Assembly: GCA_029204225.1 (NCBI GenBank) | Contig: CM055097.1 | Coordinates: forward strand, 895,699-959,698 | Source: Diphasiastrum complanatum | Lineage: Eukaryota; Streptophyta; Lycopodiopsida; Lycopodiales; Lycopodiaceae | Direction of reading: 5' to 3' | Length of the DNA stretch: 64,000 nt | Part shown: positions 26,993 to 39,393 of the stretch, in pieces | How the letters are laid out: every line of letters begins with the position of its first letter | Numbering within the stretch: position 1 is the stretch's first letter | Notes under the pieces: generated by a model | The model's database searches: none | Told to the model about the DNA's origin: nothing | The model's input: the letters and a program-made list of their open reading frames with translations, nothing else | Position numbers and translations under genes: made by a program

Positions 26993-28946
26993 ATACTGCT
27001 CAAAAAAGAAAAAAAATTGAAAATGGAATGGTGGTTCAAACAATGCGATGGTGGGAAAGATGGGCCGGTAGTAGTGATTGTGGCCATCGTGGTCGGAGTA
27101 TTTGGGGGTGGGAAGGACAAGTCAAAAATATTAATTGGCACGCCCATGGGAGATGACATGTCCTAGGATGTAGGAGCGCGAAGGAAAAGAATAAGTGCAC
27201 TCACTTTACACTCGCATCATGTACACACAGTTTGTATGAACCATCCATCTCAATACTAGTTGAAACATCCGTTTACATGCACAGCTGCATTACATTATTA
27301 TGGCCCATGGGCATTTGTCTTATATATCACTCTCCACTGTCTGAGTCATTATCCATTGAAGAAATGAGTCCATCGCTGCCTTTGAAGTTACTGTCTACAA
27401 CAGAGCCACATTGTTTGAAGAACACCATCGCTGCCAGCTATGAAGAAGTAAGCCGTTGAAAGGGAGCTTGAAATCAAAGTTTATAACTGATCCATCGCTG
27501 ACCAGTTGAGCGCTGCTTACCGTCTACTGCTGCCACTGACTCCATCGTTGCTGACTTCTGAGGTGTTTACACACCTGTGTGCTGACGTTCAAGAATATGT
27601 CACCTAAGTGCTGCCTCTCTCAAGCACCATCAAGTACGGGTGCGGCCATTGTCATGGGCCACATCTACGAGAGAGTGATCTGCTCTGAGTCAATTCTGAA
27701 ATCTATGAACGTCGCTATTTGAGCGCACCTCTAGCTATTTATCGCTGAGCCAGAATTGGAGCTAAAATCATTGTTGTCCCTGCTCGCATTTCTACATCCG
27801 ATAAGTAGCCTAAATTTTAATGGCTAATCCTTTGAGCTAGACTGCTGGCCAGTATAGAAAGACATAAGACGCAGTTCGCCACTCATTGGGAAGTGCTCCA
27901 TTGTTGAGTATTCTACGAGCCATCCAACGAGGCCTTCTACTCACTGGTCACTGAAGTCCATCTTATGCTGAAAGTTGACCTCAATAATTAGCCATATCTA
28001 ATAATTATTAAGTAGGTTTTAAATTTGGATTTTAGTTTGTTGTAAGTTTTTAACGAACATTTGAATGTTAGACGAGATCTATAATATTTGTTATTTATTT
28101 TAAAGGTCAATTTTTTGTTAAAAGTTGGTTTTTTTAGAGAAAGATGTTCCAAAGTTTGAGTCAAATAAAATCCTAAGTAAAAAGGATAAATTTGTTATAT
28201 GACTTTGTATAATTATTTAGTGTAATTACGGTATATAGTGATTTTGAAATATGTGAATCAATGTTTTAAGAAATTGATAAGATTTGTAGTGGGTTTCTGT
28301 TTTGGTTATGAGTTATGGGATTTGGTAATAATAATTATTTTGGTATGAATTTTAATCATTTTTTGAAGCTGACATGCAATAATAGTATAAATGTTCAAAT
28401 TTTAACGTTTGTATAAGGCTTTTGTAGATATTGTTGTGAGGAATAATTTAGGTCATTAGTTTGTTACAAGTTTGTAATAGAGTTTTTAATGTTATAAGTA
28501 ATTGAAAAAAATTGTAATTTTTAGTTTACGGAAGGGATTTATGTTTTGTTTTTGTTTTTTTGTGATGTTGGAATATGAAATACTATAAACTTTTTATTTT
28601 ATAGTAAGGCATTTGAAACATTAAATGAGAGTTGAAAATATGGGCTAGAAAAGTGTGGGAAATTGGATATTACTTTGTTGTAAGTTTTGAATATAGATTA
28701 AAAGCTAGAAATCTATAAGATTTGTATTGCAGAACATAAATCATGATTGATTATATTTGATGTTGGTTTTTTTTTAAATTTAGTTCATGAAATGGATTTT
28801 AGTTTTGGTTTTGATTTATGAAAGTGGATATTAATTATCATTATGCTAAATTGGCTTTATATTAGATGAAATGATGATAAGTATTAGTAAATGTGAAACA
28901 GAGTTGAATTTTAACATATAATTAAAATAGAGTTACAACATGGGCT
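26993..28946. other. Gene-free region, 3' flank of the Helitron-type gene
   Basis: 27300-27960 contains several related CCATCGCTGCC/CCATCGTTGC strings but no protein I can recognise. 28000-28940 is very A/T-rich and lies directly downstream (minus sense) of the EEP domain, so it may include the 3' part of the Helitron-type element. I could not identify its terminus. Confidence 0.4.
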
Positions 28947-29244
28947 TCAAATATACGTGCTTCGTTCATGAGGAACGAATGTTGCTTGGTGGCTTTTCAT
29001 TTTATAGTAGAAGTATATTAGAGAGCGATCAGACCAATATGCATAAGTCGATCCAGATTGGCATTCATTGTTGTTGCAATTTGTCCATATGTGGTCAAGT
29101 TGGGAGTTGTATAGTGTTGTTGCTTCTTTAAAAAGTATTTGTAGTCCATGGTTGGCCATGAAATTATGAAGTAATTGTGTAGGCGAGTTGTGTTTTAAAA
29201 TATCTATGTTCAAGTCGCCTATTATTGTTGTGGGAACATTTGCA
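28947..29244 (-). pseudogene. EEP endonuclease domain, C-terminal half (Helitron-type)
   Basis: The minus strand reads NVPTTIIGDLNIDIL, the classical GDxNxD motif of endonuclease/exonuclease/phosphatase enzymes, then a Leu-rich stretch, LDHIWTN, and WSDRSLI near the end. The last motif is normally SDH; here CAC has become CGC, so the catalytic His is Arg. The open frame ends at a stop at 28947-28949. Its N-terminal half is not adjacent: it lies at 44622-44950 on the same strand, on the far side of the 15.37-kb CACTA-like insertion. Joining the two flanks at one GGTA copy keeps the frame. The domain belongs to the helicase-EEP protein of a Helitron2/Helentron-like element. The changed His suggests that it is inactive. 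Confidence 0.85.
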
Positions 29245-29248
29245 GGTA
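29245..29248. repeat. Target site duplication GGTA, left
   Basis: GGTA directly left of the CACTA-like element; its partner is at 44618-44621. Removing the insert and one copy restores the EEP reading frame. Confidence 0.8.
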
Positions 29249-29286
29249 AACACTGTTGTGAGTTGAGTGAGCAAATTTGTGAGGTT
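29249..29286 (+). repeat. Left terminal inverted repeat
   Basis: AA followed by CACTGTTGTGAGTTGAGTGA and 16 more matching-region bases. Compared with the inverse of 44580-44617 it has five mismatches in 36 from CACTG. Confidence 0.85.
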
Positions 29287-30484
29287 CTCCTAAGGTATTT
29301 AAGATTTTTTGTGAAAACTCCTAAAAATGCACCCACTTTTGAAAAAACCCTTTTTTTGTGCACGTCATTTTAAAAAACCACCTATTTTTTAAAGTTTTTT
29401 AAAAACTACAAATATATATCAATACTCTTATTTCCTAAGTTGTGTAATTCTATAGATTACAGATTATTTATTAATTATTGATTTTATGAAGTTCATGATT
29501 TATAAAATTTTAAGAGCCTTATAAATCGTAAACCAAAATTTAATTCTTATTTATTAAAACCATCTTATAAGACATACTTTGGATTTTTGCAGCATTCTTT
29601 AATTTGATAATCATTTTAATTTATATCAAAATTGAGATCTATTAACTGGACGTTTCAATGACAATGAAAAAATATCATACTTCTTTAATATATGCAATTT
29701 ATTGTTGTAATAAGGCTAAAGAGAACTAAGAATTACATTTTTGCAAATTTATATATCACAAAATAAGCATAGCTTTGTAAGCATCCATCAACAATGCATT
29801 TATAGAAACATGTAACAATCAGATTCTACCAATCAAACAAACATCGCACTATTCTTATGCTCTACTTAATTAACAAAAGCAAACAATTTTGAACATTTGA
29901 AATTCAAAAACCATGGTGTTATATTAATTCATTCGATTTAAAACAATTTATCAACGTTTTGTCAAATCATATCATCCATAATATGATTCTAGATATCTAA
30001 CAATTGATCATTTTTTTCAAATCCGTCTTCTTCCTCTTTCTCCTCATCTCTTTCCTCTTGAGGTTTCAATACAAAATCTTTTGAAACGAGAAGTGGCGGA
30101 AGACCCATTTTTTTTAAGATTTTAAGATTTTTTAAAACATTCATAAATTTTGAAACTTCAAATAGAAGGAAAAAAAAAGGATTTGGACTCTGTTACATTT
30201 TGTAAAAATTTAAAATTTAGACTGTGATGCAAGATATTTTTCAAACTTTAAGTTAATTCTGTTAGAATAAAATATACATTAGTTGTGATCAGTTTGTTAT
30301 TATGAAAAATAAATGTTAAATTAAGTGAATTCAAAATTTTAGAGCATTATAATGTTTTTTCCTTTAAATGCAATACATAATATCTTCATGTGATTTCAAA
30401 AGCTTGTTGAAAAATTCATCTTAATATCTTGGCATGTAAAAAATGATTCAAGTGAACTCACTTTTGGCTCAATAGAGGCATTAC
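29287..30484. other. Left subterminal region of the CACTA-like element
   Basis: A/T-rich, no gene. The strings TTTTTAAAAACTACAAATAT (about 29395) and, in the inverse of the right end, TTTTAAAAAATAACTACAAA (about 44480) suggest that similarity extends beyond the main repeat. Confidence 0.5.
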
Positions 30485-31240
30485 ATGTGGATTTGCCAAT
30501 TTGTCATCTATGCCAATTTTTGGCCTTATCACAATTCTACACAAAGAAGCTTGACATATAAACTTTATGAAACCCCTAAAGCTATGATAAACTATTTCAC
30601 ATGTGTAGAAACATGCTCCACACATGTGAAATGTACTCACAAACATAAAACACATGAAATTGCCAAGCTAGATTTTTGCCAATTTTTCACAATAAGCTCT
30701 CAACATTGTTTCCTGATTAAATCATTGGATCCAAATGTAGTGCATATATATGCAAAGCAACTGTCAAGCATGAAAGATTGGATTCCAAAAAATGGATTTC
30801 GATTTTTAAAATTTATTCCGGGGAAAGATTCCATGAAAGCAGCGAAGCAAATGCCACTCTTGAATTAGAAAGAAGCAAGAGAGTCAAAAACAAACAAAGA
30901 GCTATTGATTTCGATGTATGTCTGTAGGTGCAAAGAGTTCTAATTGAGAAAGCTAAAACTTCCACTACGTGAAGAAAGAGAAATATACCTTGGTGCAAGG
31001 AGATCTAGAGAAAGAAGAAAGGAGTTAGAAGAAATATGGCATGGTGATCCTCAAGACTTGAAAGTAGGTTCTATGATTGCAACACTTGCATCTGAAGATC
31101 CATTGCAGCATCCTTTTCGGATAGCTAAAGTGCTATTGATAAGTCGACATGCTACATTTAATAAAATAACTAAAGTCAATGTACATTGGCTTAAAACAGA
31201 CCACGTAGATGCTTTCATGGGAAAGTACTCATTGGAGACG
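30485..31240 (+). pseudogene. Unassigned frame, possible BAH-like fold
   Basis: One plus-strand frame stays open except for TAG at 30866-30868 and TAA at 30941-30943. The first part holds WIPKNGFRFLKFIPGKDSM; the second a charged stretch (YLGARRSRERRKELEE) followed by VGSMIATLASEDPLQHPFRI, AKVLLISRH and KVNVHWLKTDHVDAFMGKY. A pattern of 'activity at risk, HPFWIAKV, hydrophobic strand, VHWY' recalls a BAH or chromatin-binding barrel, but I cannot name it. A short intron between the two stops is possible (GTATGT...TAG at 30925-30936 is too short to be convincing). It lies inside the CACTA-like element directly before the first GCGTGGAT cluster and may be captured host sequence or an element gene. 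Confidence 0.4.
30594..30632. repeat. Perfect 13-bp inverted repeat
   Basis: ATTTCACATGTGT (30594-30606) and ACACATGTGAAAT (30620-30632) with a 13-base loop. It contains the CACATGTG palindrome, which is also present in LTRs at 38350 and 54126. Confidence 0.8.
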
Positions 31241-31254
31241 CGCGGGCAAAAAAA

Positions 31255-31690
31255 AATTCACGTGGATATAGCCGTGGATTGGCGTGGATATACGCGTGGA
31301 TACAAGCGCATGGATAATCCATGCGTGGATGTTCCACGCAAATGTCATTTTCAGAAACAGATCGGCCGGATGTCGTGAAATTCAAAATGCGTGGATTATT
31401 CAAAATACCGGCAGTCGGGCAAACCTCTGACACCCGGAGCCAGAAATAGGAATTCTAATTTCACGTGGATAATCCACGCATGGATTATCCACGCCATAGT
31501 AAAAATTAAATAAAAAAGACTCAGCTTTCGCGTGGATACCACGTGGATTATCCACGCAAAATTCGCTTTAAGCACGCAAAATCCAGAGAGTTGAGGCCGT
31601 GGATACCGCGTGGATAAAAAGAAAATTTATATCCACGCGGAAAGGTTTCTAGAATTTGCGTTAATTATCCACGCGTGGATAATTCACGCA
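31255..31690. promoter_or_regulatory. GCGTGGAT palindrome cluster 1 (about 20 sites)
   Basis: About twenty copies of GTGGAT or its inverse ATCCAC occur within 440 bases, most preceded by GC or followed by GC, and many paired head-to-head as GCGTGGAT-ATCCACGC-like palindromes (for example ACGTGGATAATCCACGC at 31462, TTATCCACGCGTGGATAA at 31665). GCGTGGATGTTCCACGC at 31323-31339 is repeated in clusters 2 and 3. It lies about 900 bases downstream of the TNPA-like gene's stop, on the left side of the element. I infer protein-binding sites. Confidence 0.6.
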
Positions 31691-31775
31691 AAAAATTTTG
31701 TCCAAAAAAAAAACATTTGGCGCGAACCAAAATGTGGCTCGCTCCGAAACTAGAGGTGACTTTCTATTTTTGTGT

Positions 31776-31787
31776 TGTGTGTGTGTG

Positions 31788-31883
<96 letters not shown>
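31776..31883. repeat. Compound GT/GA microsatellite
   Basis: GT repeat with one GC interruption (31776-31847) passing directly into a GA repeat (to 31883). Confidence 0.95.
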
Positions 31884-31886
<3 letters not shown>

Positions 31887-32583
31887 AGATGGGAGTGAGA
31901 ATGAGATGAGGATGAATGTGAGTGAGAAGATTGATAGTGTTTGGGATTTTTAGTTCATTGATGGATGTTAATAGTATGTGTTTTGTGATCATAAGTTTTA
32001 AGATCTTTTTTGTTTGTGATGTAGGTTTGGATATGAAAAATGAAAAACGAGCTTTCATTGCAAAGGATTCGAAGATCAAGTGCATGCAAAAGGAAAAGCA
32101 AAGATAGCAAAACAATGAAGATACAATAGTAAAGATAAATTCACATTTATTTTGATTCATTTGATATTTAGTTAATAACTTAATGTGTTATCTATTGATG
32201 CATTATATTGTGATTTCCATTACTTTCCATTGTGCTTTCCATTACTTTTTATTGTGCATTCTAGCATGCAAATCATGTGCTAAAATAGATACATTGCATT
32301 GAATTCATCAATGGATACATTTGCATTGCATAGAAGTGCATTAAATAGACTATACATTGCATTGAATACATCAATAGATACATTTGCAATCAATAGATGT
32401 GCATTCAATAGACTATACATTTGCATTCATGGATTAAAAATATATGCATTCAAAATTTTTGCAAGAATGATGTGATGCCAAAACATTATATTGATTGATT
32501 TAAAAACAAGAACATTGATGAGAGAATAAATTCTCTCTTCCTACATTGCCTTCTACAAGGCCTTACATTTAATTTAAAAACCT

Positions 32584-33723
32584 CTACTCATCATCACTTC
32601 CTCCCTCCTCGCCTCCTTCATCTTGTAGGTGTACGTTGGTGTCCACATCTTCAAACTCCCCTTCGCTCTCATTCACGTACTCTTCCACGTTCTCTTCCAC
32701 ATTTTTGACATTTTCTTCCACATCACGAACACTTGAAGTTGTAGAGCCTCTCTACAAAATAGAATCAAAGATTTAATTAAATTGAGATTAAACTTACTTG
32801 TAAACCACAAAGTAAACAATCACAAAACAATAAAGGTTAAGAGTTTACGATTGGAAACAATCCATGGGATTCCATAAAAGCCTTAAGCCTGGCATATCCA
32901 TGATCGTAACCTTGCTTGTACTCCACGACGGTCATGTGTCTTCCATAATCACTAAGCTACATTCAACAAAAAAACATAGTTTAGCAATACAATATAGTTT
33001 AGCAATAAGAAAACATTAACAATCTCACTACAAAAATAGAATCATATTAAAAAATATTGCACTTACAAATTGGGCCTCTAGATTGCCCCTTCCTTCCGAT
33101 CCCAAGTGACTTTGGTCATGTTTTAAGAGCTTCTCGGCGGCGGCCCTACGTTGTTGTTCATACTTTTGGGGATTGTTTTGCAACAATTCCCCTTTCACCT
33201 TCCTCCAATCCCTTTTGGAGCACCATCCAGGCTTCGTGTGATTCTTGGGATTCCTCATGGCTCTTCTCATCAATTGCCTTTTGTTTCGAATCCAAAGACA
33301 CATTGTATTCAAGGCCCAAGTCCTACTAAAAGCTTTGGATTGAGAGAATTCAGAATACAAAGTCTCTATTATTTTATTTTTGTCTTCAAGCGATTGGGAG
33401 GACCAATCGATCATGTAATCTTCACCAGAATATAAAGCAACTAAATCACGCAAACGGGCATGAACTACATTGCCACGCATATTTTTTATAACTCCACCAC
33501 GTGGATTAAGATCATAATACACACTACACGATTCTTGGGAAGGAGCATCTTCGGAAGCTCTTCTCTTGGATGATTCACCCGAAGAAGATAACACAAGAAT
33601 TTTGATTCTATCTCGAGATAGATTCTCAAACCACTCTTGATTATGTTCTTTGGGCTCCTCACAAGCTCTTCTCCTAGATGGTCTCCCACTTGACCTTCCA
33701 CTTGACCTACCACTTGAAGACAT
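32584..33723 (-). CDS. TNPA-like En/Spm protein (plant transposase, Ptta/En/Spm type)
   Basis: Three exons: 33723-33067, 32956-32849 and 32751-32584. Donors GTAAGT and GTAAAC, acceptors ATGTAG and TTGTAG; all junctions are phase 0, giving 310 residues. Residues 1-20 are Ser/Arg/Gly-rich (SGRSSGRSSGRPSRRRA), probably a nuclear signal. Residues about 90-219 match the Ptta/En/Spm transposase domain: WSSQSLEDKNKIIETLY, then KPGWCSKRDWRKV, then KLLKHDQSHLGSEG. The last exon is strongly acidic (EENVEEYVNESEGEFEDVD and a final SDDE). In En/Spm the related TNPA binds subterminal sites, assists transposition and regulates the promoter. The frame is undamaged, unlike everything else in the element. A cluster of GCGTGGAT palindromes lies about 340-410 bases upstream of the start codon. 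Confidence 0.82.
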
Positions 33724-34061
33724 TGTATCAAAGAAAAACTTTAAAAGTTAGAAAGTAGTGGAGAATGGGAGTGAAAGAGTATTGAAGACTTTTAGATTAG
33801 AAGAGTAAGCAATGACAAGAAAGCAATAGATTAATAGTAAGCAAGAACAAACAAGATCAATAGAGCAAGCAAAAGAAGAGCAAGATCACTAGCAATGAAG
33901 AGCAACCAAAAGCAAGCAAGCAAGCTCTATAGATCTTAGAAGAGCAATAGCAAGCAAGAGCACTAAACACTAGACTAGAAAACCTACAAAACTTGAAAGC
34001 AAAAGAAGAGGAGCAAGAATGCTCGCGAAACTGCTATTTTATTGGCATTCAAGTTTCGCGT

Positions 34062-34131
34062 GGATTATCCACGCAGAAGTTATCCACACGTGGATAATCC
34101 ACACGGTATCCACGTGTGGATGTTCCACGCG
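34062..34131. promoter_or_regulatory. GCGTGGAT palindrome cluster 2
   Basis: CGCGTGGATTATCCACGC, then TTATCCACACGTGGATAATC, then GTGTGGATGTTCCACGC within 70 bases. It lies upstream of the TNPA-like gene, where its promoter should be. Confidence 0.6.
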
Positions 34132-35918
34132 TTTTGTTTTTCCTCTCTTGGCACGTGAGAGGGTCCCCCACATGGGCTTGCATGCTTCAAATGTCATTCA
34201 ATATTCTCATAATCTTTTCTAGATTTTATGAGAATATTTTATTGTAGGATTTTACATAAAATATATTTTTTAATATGATGGAATGTAAAAAAATCAATTC
34301 AAAGATCATTATGGTAGTATTTAATTGTTAGAACTAGTTTTATATTGTTTTAAATTTTATTTTTCTTGAGATTTGACATACAAGACAAAATCATGAGATA
34401 AGCAATAGTACATATTATTCTTAAACAAGTAATTTGACAAGTTTTGTAAGATTTTATGACATAGTATTATGTCAATCGGTGATGTCATAAAACATTGAGT
34501 TTATTAATAATCTAGGTGTCATAGATTTGATATAATTTGATGACATAATTACATGGTCAAATAAAAAAAAATTGCTTTTGTCATGTGGCCTCTTAAATGG
34601 TTGCATGGGGTCATTTAGATTCATGATCAAAAGCATTTATGTTTTATTGAGGACTTTAGTGATATGTGACCTATATGATAAATCTTTTTTATTGTTGGTG
34701 TGTGACCTATATAACCTTATATGAAATCATAGTAATTAGTTAAAATATCATTTAGCATTGTAATAAAGATGTTGATCAATGGTGTGTTATCTAGTATATG
34801 ATTTCTTGCATACAAAGCAACCATAGATAGAAAGGGCGAATGCATATTGCTCGTCATGAGATACCATGGCAACTAGGCCAATCCAAAGAGATTTATCTTT
34901 AACTAACTCGAGCCAAGTACTAATTAATCAAATGAGTGATTGAGTGGGCAATGAATCAATTGATATATGACTGATTGTTTGATTTTGATCATTCCATCTT
35001 GAAAGAAAGATCGAGTGATATCATCACTCATCTTAGACAAGAGTTTAAAGTGAGAGCTTTGAACATTGACTGCTATGTGATCTTTAAATTAGCTGATATA
35101 GGCCTGCGCACACTATCTACTGATGTCTAACATTTGTTAGTATGAACCTCATTTTAATTGCTCGTCATGTGTTGCCCCACCCAAGCAATTTTCTTGATAG
35201 CAATGTTACTAGAATATTAGATTTACATTAAGCATAAGTAGAATATACATGGATTAGATGTTGGCATGTCTTTAACAAATTTTATTATATTTGTTCAGTA
35301 CATATGGTCTCATAATGATTACTTATGATGTGGTATAGAGTAGCTGGCTACAGTGTATATATGTCATCGACGATGTCATCATCATCAAATAGTGATTCAT
35401 CTCATGATCGCAACAGCAGGTATATATTGTTATTGATATTGGCATCAATTGCATTTTATTTGTTATTTGAATATGAGTGTATAATTTTTCTTGCAAATTT
35501 ATTCTTACAATGACATTTGATTGGAATTATGAATTCTAGAAAAATTATCATACCTCCACGTGATTTAGAGAAAGAAAAAAGAATTGAGCTCTATCACAAA
35601 AAAAAGAAGCAAGCAAGACTAAAGTACAATGAGCAACTATTGACTGGTTCATCTTCAAGCTCTTTCATCAGTCGACGTAGACCGCCTATTGATCCATCAC
35701 ATGTATGTAAATTGATTTATGTCATAATTTTTTTATTTTGTAATAGTGATGTAATCCGCTTTGCTCTTTGGATATAGTATATTGCTCTTTGGAAAGCCAA
35801 GACACCACTCCATCACAAATGAAGGTTGAAATGCACTAAATGTACAAAGACTATTTTGTCAATTTTTGTCACATGTTACAATTCGTCACATGTTAGAATA
35901 GGTCAATTTTCACTTAAA
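34132..35918. other. Gene-free stretch inside the CACTA-like element
   Basis: A/T-rich. Small frames at 35325-35513 and 35517-35777 (Ser-rich and Lys-rich) may be pieces of the N-terminal TNPD exons, since they are on the same strand and close upstream, but I see no domain. Confidence 0.4.
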
Positions 35919-36211
35919 TGACACTGAAAGAATTTGTGCAATTTGCAATTGGATTATTGGACCAGTTTCGACCGGAATATGATGAGAGGATACCATGTAC
36001 ATGCACACAATGCAAAGGCCTTAGGATTCGGACAAGGAGGATTGTCAACAATCATATTTGGGCCAATGGAGTGCACACAGAGAATCCAAGAGTATGAGAG
36101 GTAAACTCTTTAAAGTGTTTTTCGGAAATGCTTTAATATTTGACCCTTATAACACTTTAAGTATAGTTTGGCCAATAAATATTGAGCGATAGGATGAGTG
36201 CCACGATACTT

Positions 36212-36376
36212 TGAAGTTAATCTCTCACTTGCTTCTAAAAGAAAAAAATCCAAATAGAATATTTAGATGAAGTTAATCTCTCACCTGCTTCTAAAAGGAA
36301 AAATCCAAATAGAATGATTAGATGAAGTTAATCTCTCACTTGCTTCTAAAAGAAAAAATCCAAATAGAATGATTAG
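36212..36376. repeat. Three tandem copies of a 55-bp unit
   Basis: The unit starts TGAAGTTAATCTCTCACTTG and ends AGAATGATTAGA. Copies 2 and 3 are nearly identical; a fourth, partial start follows at 36377. Confidence 0.9.
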
Positions 36377-36423
36377 ATGTAGTTAATCTTAATTTCCATA
36401 TTCAATCACCCATAATGGACTCA

Positions 36424-36428
<5 letters not shown>

Positions 36429-36517
<89 letters not shown>
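36429..36517. repeat. GA microsatellite, 89 bp
   Basis: Uninterrupted GA repeat inside the decayed TNPD region. Confidence 0.95.
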
Positions 36518-36520
<3 letters not shown>

Positions 36521-36841
36521 ACCAACACTCTCAATTCTAGGAAGGTGTGTAGCCCTCGTTTTCTTTTGTTAAAGGCGTGGCTCAAATGTTTTTTGTTGGA
36601 AGATGAGTTCCACAAAAAAGCCCAAACGTCGCAGGGAGGGAGCATGTGGTGACATTCTGGAGTAGGATACAATCGTGTGGTTCGGGAGTTTTGATTAGGA
36701 CTCTATAATGCTCTCTCTATTTTTCTGTTCATGTGTGTTTAGGGTTGGTGTGGGTGGGTGTGTGTGTGCATGCATGTGTTTGTGTGTGTGTTTCATGCTA
36801 CTGGTTTGCAGTTTGTGTTATATATTAATTTATGTTTCATG

Positions 36842-36941
<100 letters not shown>

Positions 36942-38257
36942 TGATACATCTAACGTTTTCAACTATTGCAGAAGAAGGACCATAAGTTGGTTTCAAGAAA
37001 AAGAGTTGCAAGAGAGATCGAGAATATTATTGATAGGATAAATCACATGAATATTGATTTTGGATCATTATTGGCCCTAGATGATGCTCTTTTGATGATG
37101 ACCCCTTGCATGATATAATTAGTTCATCAATGCCTTGTGATTCAATCCATGTCTCCAAATACTATTGTGGCCTGATGAGGAAGCCGAAGAGGTAACTAGT
37201 GAAAAAAACCTCAAGGGATGGGAAAGGTCCATAGGTTGGCACCCTTCCAACGAGAAAAACCTTCTACATTCATGCTTTATAATTGTGGAGTTATGGATAA
37301 ATGGTTAGACCTATATGAAGAAGAAAAAAAAAAGAGGGCCTTGTCTAGAAAGCGCCAACGACAAAATAGAGGTAGACACATGGCCTCAAGTTCACATGAT
37401 CTTGAGCCATTGCCCAAGCAATGCACTATAGAGTGGATGCATGACACACTACAAAAAGCAACAAAAGAGGGACAAAAAATATCAAACGCAGAATGGGACT
37501 TTGCAAGAGGATGAGAATGGAAGGTATTATTCTTTAGATACTTTATTATTAGAACATTCTTGTTTATAACAATATTTGTTTAATCATTTTGAAACACCAT
37601 GTTCATTCACAGTGATTATTTATGAGATTCATGTTTGTCATGTGGCAGTGCAAAATGTATAATGCTATATGGGCCACTTTCGTGTTGAAAGAATTGATAA
37701 CAAGAGACGCACACATGATTGTGGTGTAATAGCATCTTTCCAACAAGAAAGTCAAAGCAGTGCACGAGATCGAAATCCCATCTCAGGAGATATAGAATAT
37801 GTAGGAACTACACAAAATATTTATGATGTGTCATTTGGTGAAAGTGAACACTATTTTTTATTTGATGTGAAATGGTTCAAGCTAGTTTGTAGAGGGCCAA
37901 ATGCAACCGTAAAATCGGATCCAAGTGGATTTTGTGCGATTGATTCATCAAAAACATTGAACATGGAGTCCTTTGACACATTGGTGTTGTCTTGTCACTG
38001 TGGGCAGGTGCACATGCTATGCTATAATGTTTTTCATTTTATTGCAAGTGACTTCAGTATTTGAGTTTTTGATATGTTCTAAAATAGTGATTTTTGCAGG
38101 TGTTTTTTCAACCAGATTGACTAAACAAGATATGATGGGGATTTGTAGCTCAAGTTGAACCATGTTCACGACGAGTATTTAAGGGTGCAAATGTTGAGAA
38201 TGAAATGGAAAACCTTCATTTTAACTATGAGATTGAGCTACCTAGAGATGTAATAAA

Positions 38258-38958
38258 TGTGAAGAATTGCCAAAAATTGGCAAATCTAGCTTGATCAAAA
38301 ACCATGTAGAATAGTGTAAATTGTGTACACAAGTGGGTCCCACACATGTGAGGCCATGATGCCACATGGGAAACCCATCCTAATGTAGGTTAGTTCAAGT
38401 CAAGAGAGTTGGTCATGTCTATTTGGTGGTCATCCCTACTTTATAGGACCTACACCTAAGTTTAAGGTGAAAATTTGACCAACTAGCTACCTACCAAGCA
38501 TAACTCTAGGAAATAGACTAGGGTTTCATTTTAGGTCAAGGAGAGTGAGTTAACTTCCTTATTACATGCTGGAAATCCACCTAACTTCAATAAGGAAGTC
38601 GAATTTGCTATGTATTCCCTCTCTCCATAGTGAGAAGATAGAAAATTTTTGGAGCTCATTGGCAATCTCAAGCTAGTTCACTATGTACATTGAGTTTTTG
38701 TGATCCAAATGAAACCAAATCAATTTCTACTTGTTTCTCAGGTTGAAGGCCGTACTACAGCCTGTAGTACACACGTGTGGGATCGTATTTCAATGTTTAT
38801 CAATGCTTTTGATTGTTAATGCTTGTTGTTTGTCAAATTGCCAATCTAGATCAACCTTTTTGTGTCTAGTTTTTTGATAGATTGTTAAGCAAGCATCCAA
38901 TCACTCTTGTGGATCTTTTGTAGATCCATTTATGGTCCTAAAGTACAGTACTTTCACA
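38258..38958 (+). repeat. 5' LTR, 701 bp
   Basis: TGTGAAG...TTTCACA with a short terminal inversion. It differs from the 3' LTR at four sites: GGTC/GTTC, CTGTAG/CTATAG, GGATCG/GGCTCG and AACCTT/AACTTT. Confidence 0.97.
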
Positions 38959-38971
38959 TGGTATCAGAGCC
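38959..38971 (+). other. Primer binding site, initiator tRNA-Met
   Basis: TGGTATCAGAGCC begins directly after the LTR and is the canonical plant Copia primer site. Confidence 0.95.
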
Positions 38972-39393
38972 AAGTACAAGAGCATAAGCCATTGATCTAA
39001 TGCAAATCCATTTTTAGCAAGTTTTGGTGCTAAAAGCTAGTATTGAGAGGGCAAGCTAGAATCTTGATTTTGGTGAGGAGATTTGATCCCAAACTTGGTA
39101 GGGGTCCAAATCCATACTGTCCACATGTGTGGGCACCTCTGAACCTGCATTTAATGCATGGTATTCATTTGATCCAAAAAAATTCAATTTGTGAGCTGTT
39201 GGTGTAATTTTTGGTGGAGATCATAGGATAATCTACCAAGATCATTTGCCATTGATTAGATTTGAATTTGTTTCATGGAATCTAATTAATCTAGGCTGAG
39301 TTCAAGTCCTATTAATGTTAAAAACAGGTCTTGAAAGTACACCAAGAAGGAAGAAAGAGATTAAGTCATTTTTTTGTCCAAAAATAGCCAAAT

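Noticed and set aside
31462-31690. TTATCCACG strings resembling bacterial DnaA boxes
   Set aside because: The matches are to TTATCCACA by one base only, they occur in a plant DNA transposon, and the longer palindromic context GCGTGGAT-ATCCACGC explains them better.
36212-36376. CRISPR-like array of repeated units
   Set aside because: The three copies are directly adjacent tandem repeats without unique spacers, in a eukaryotic genome.
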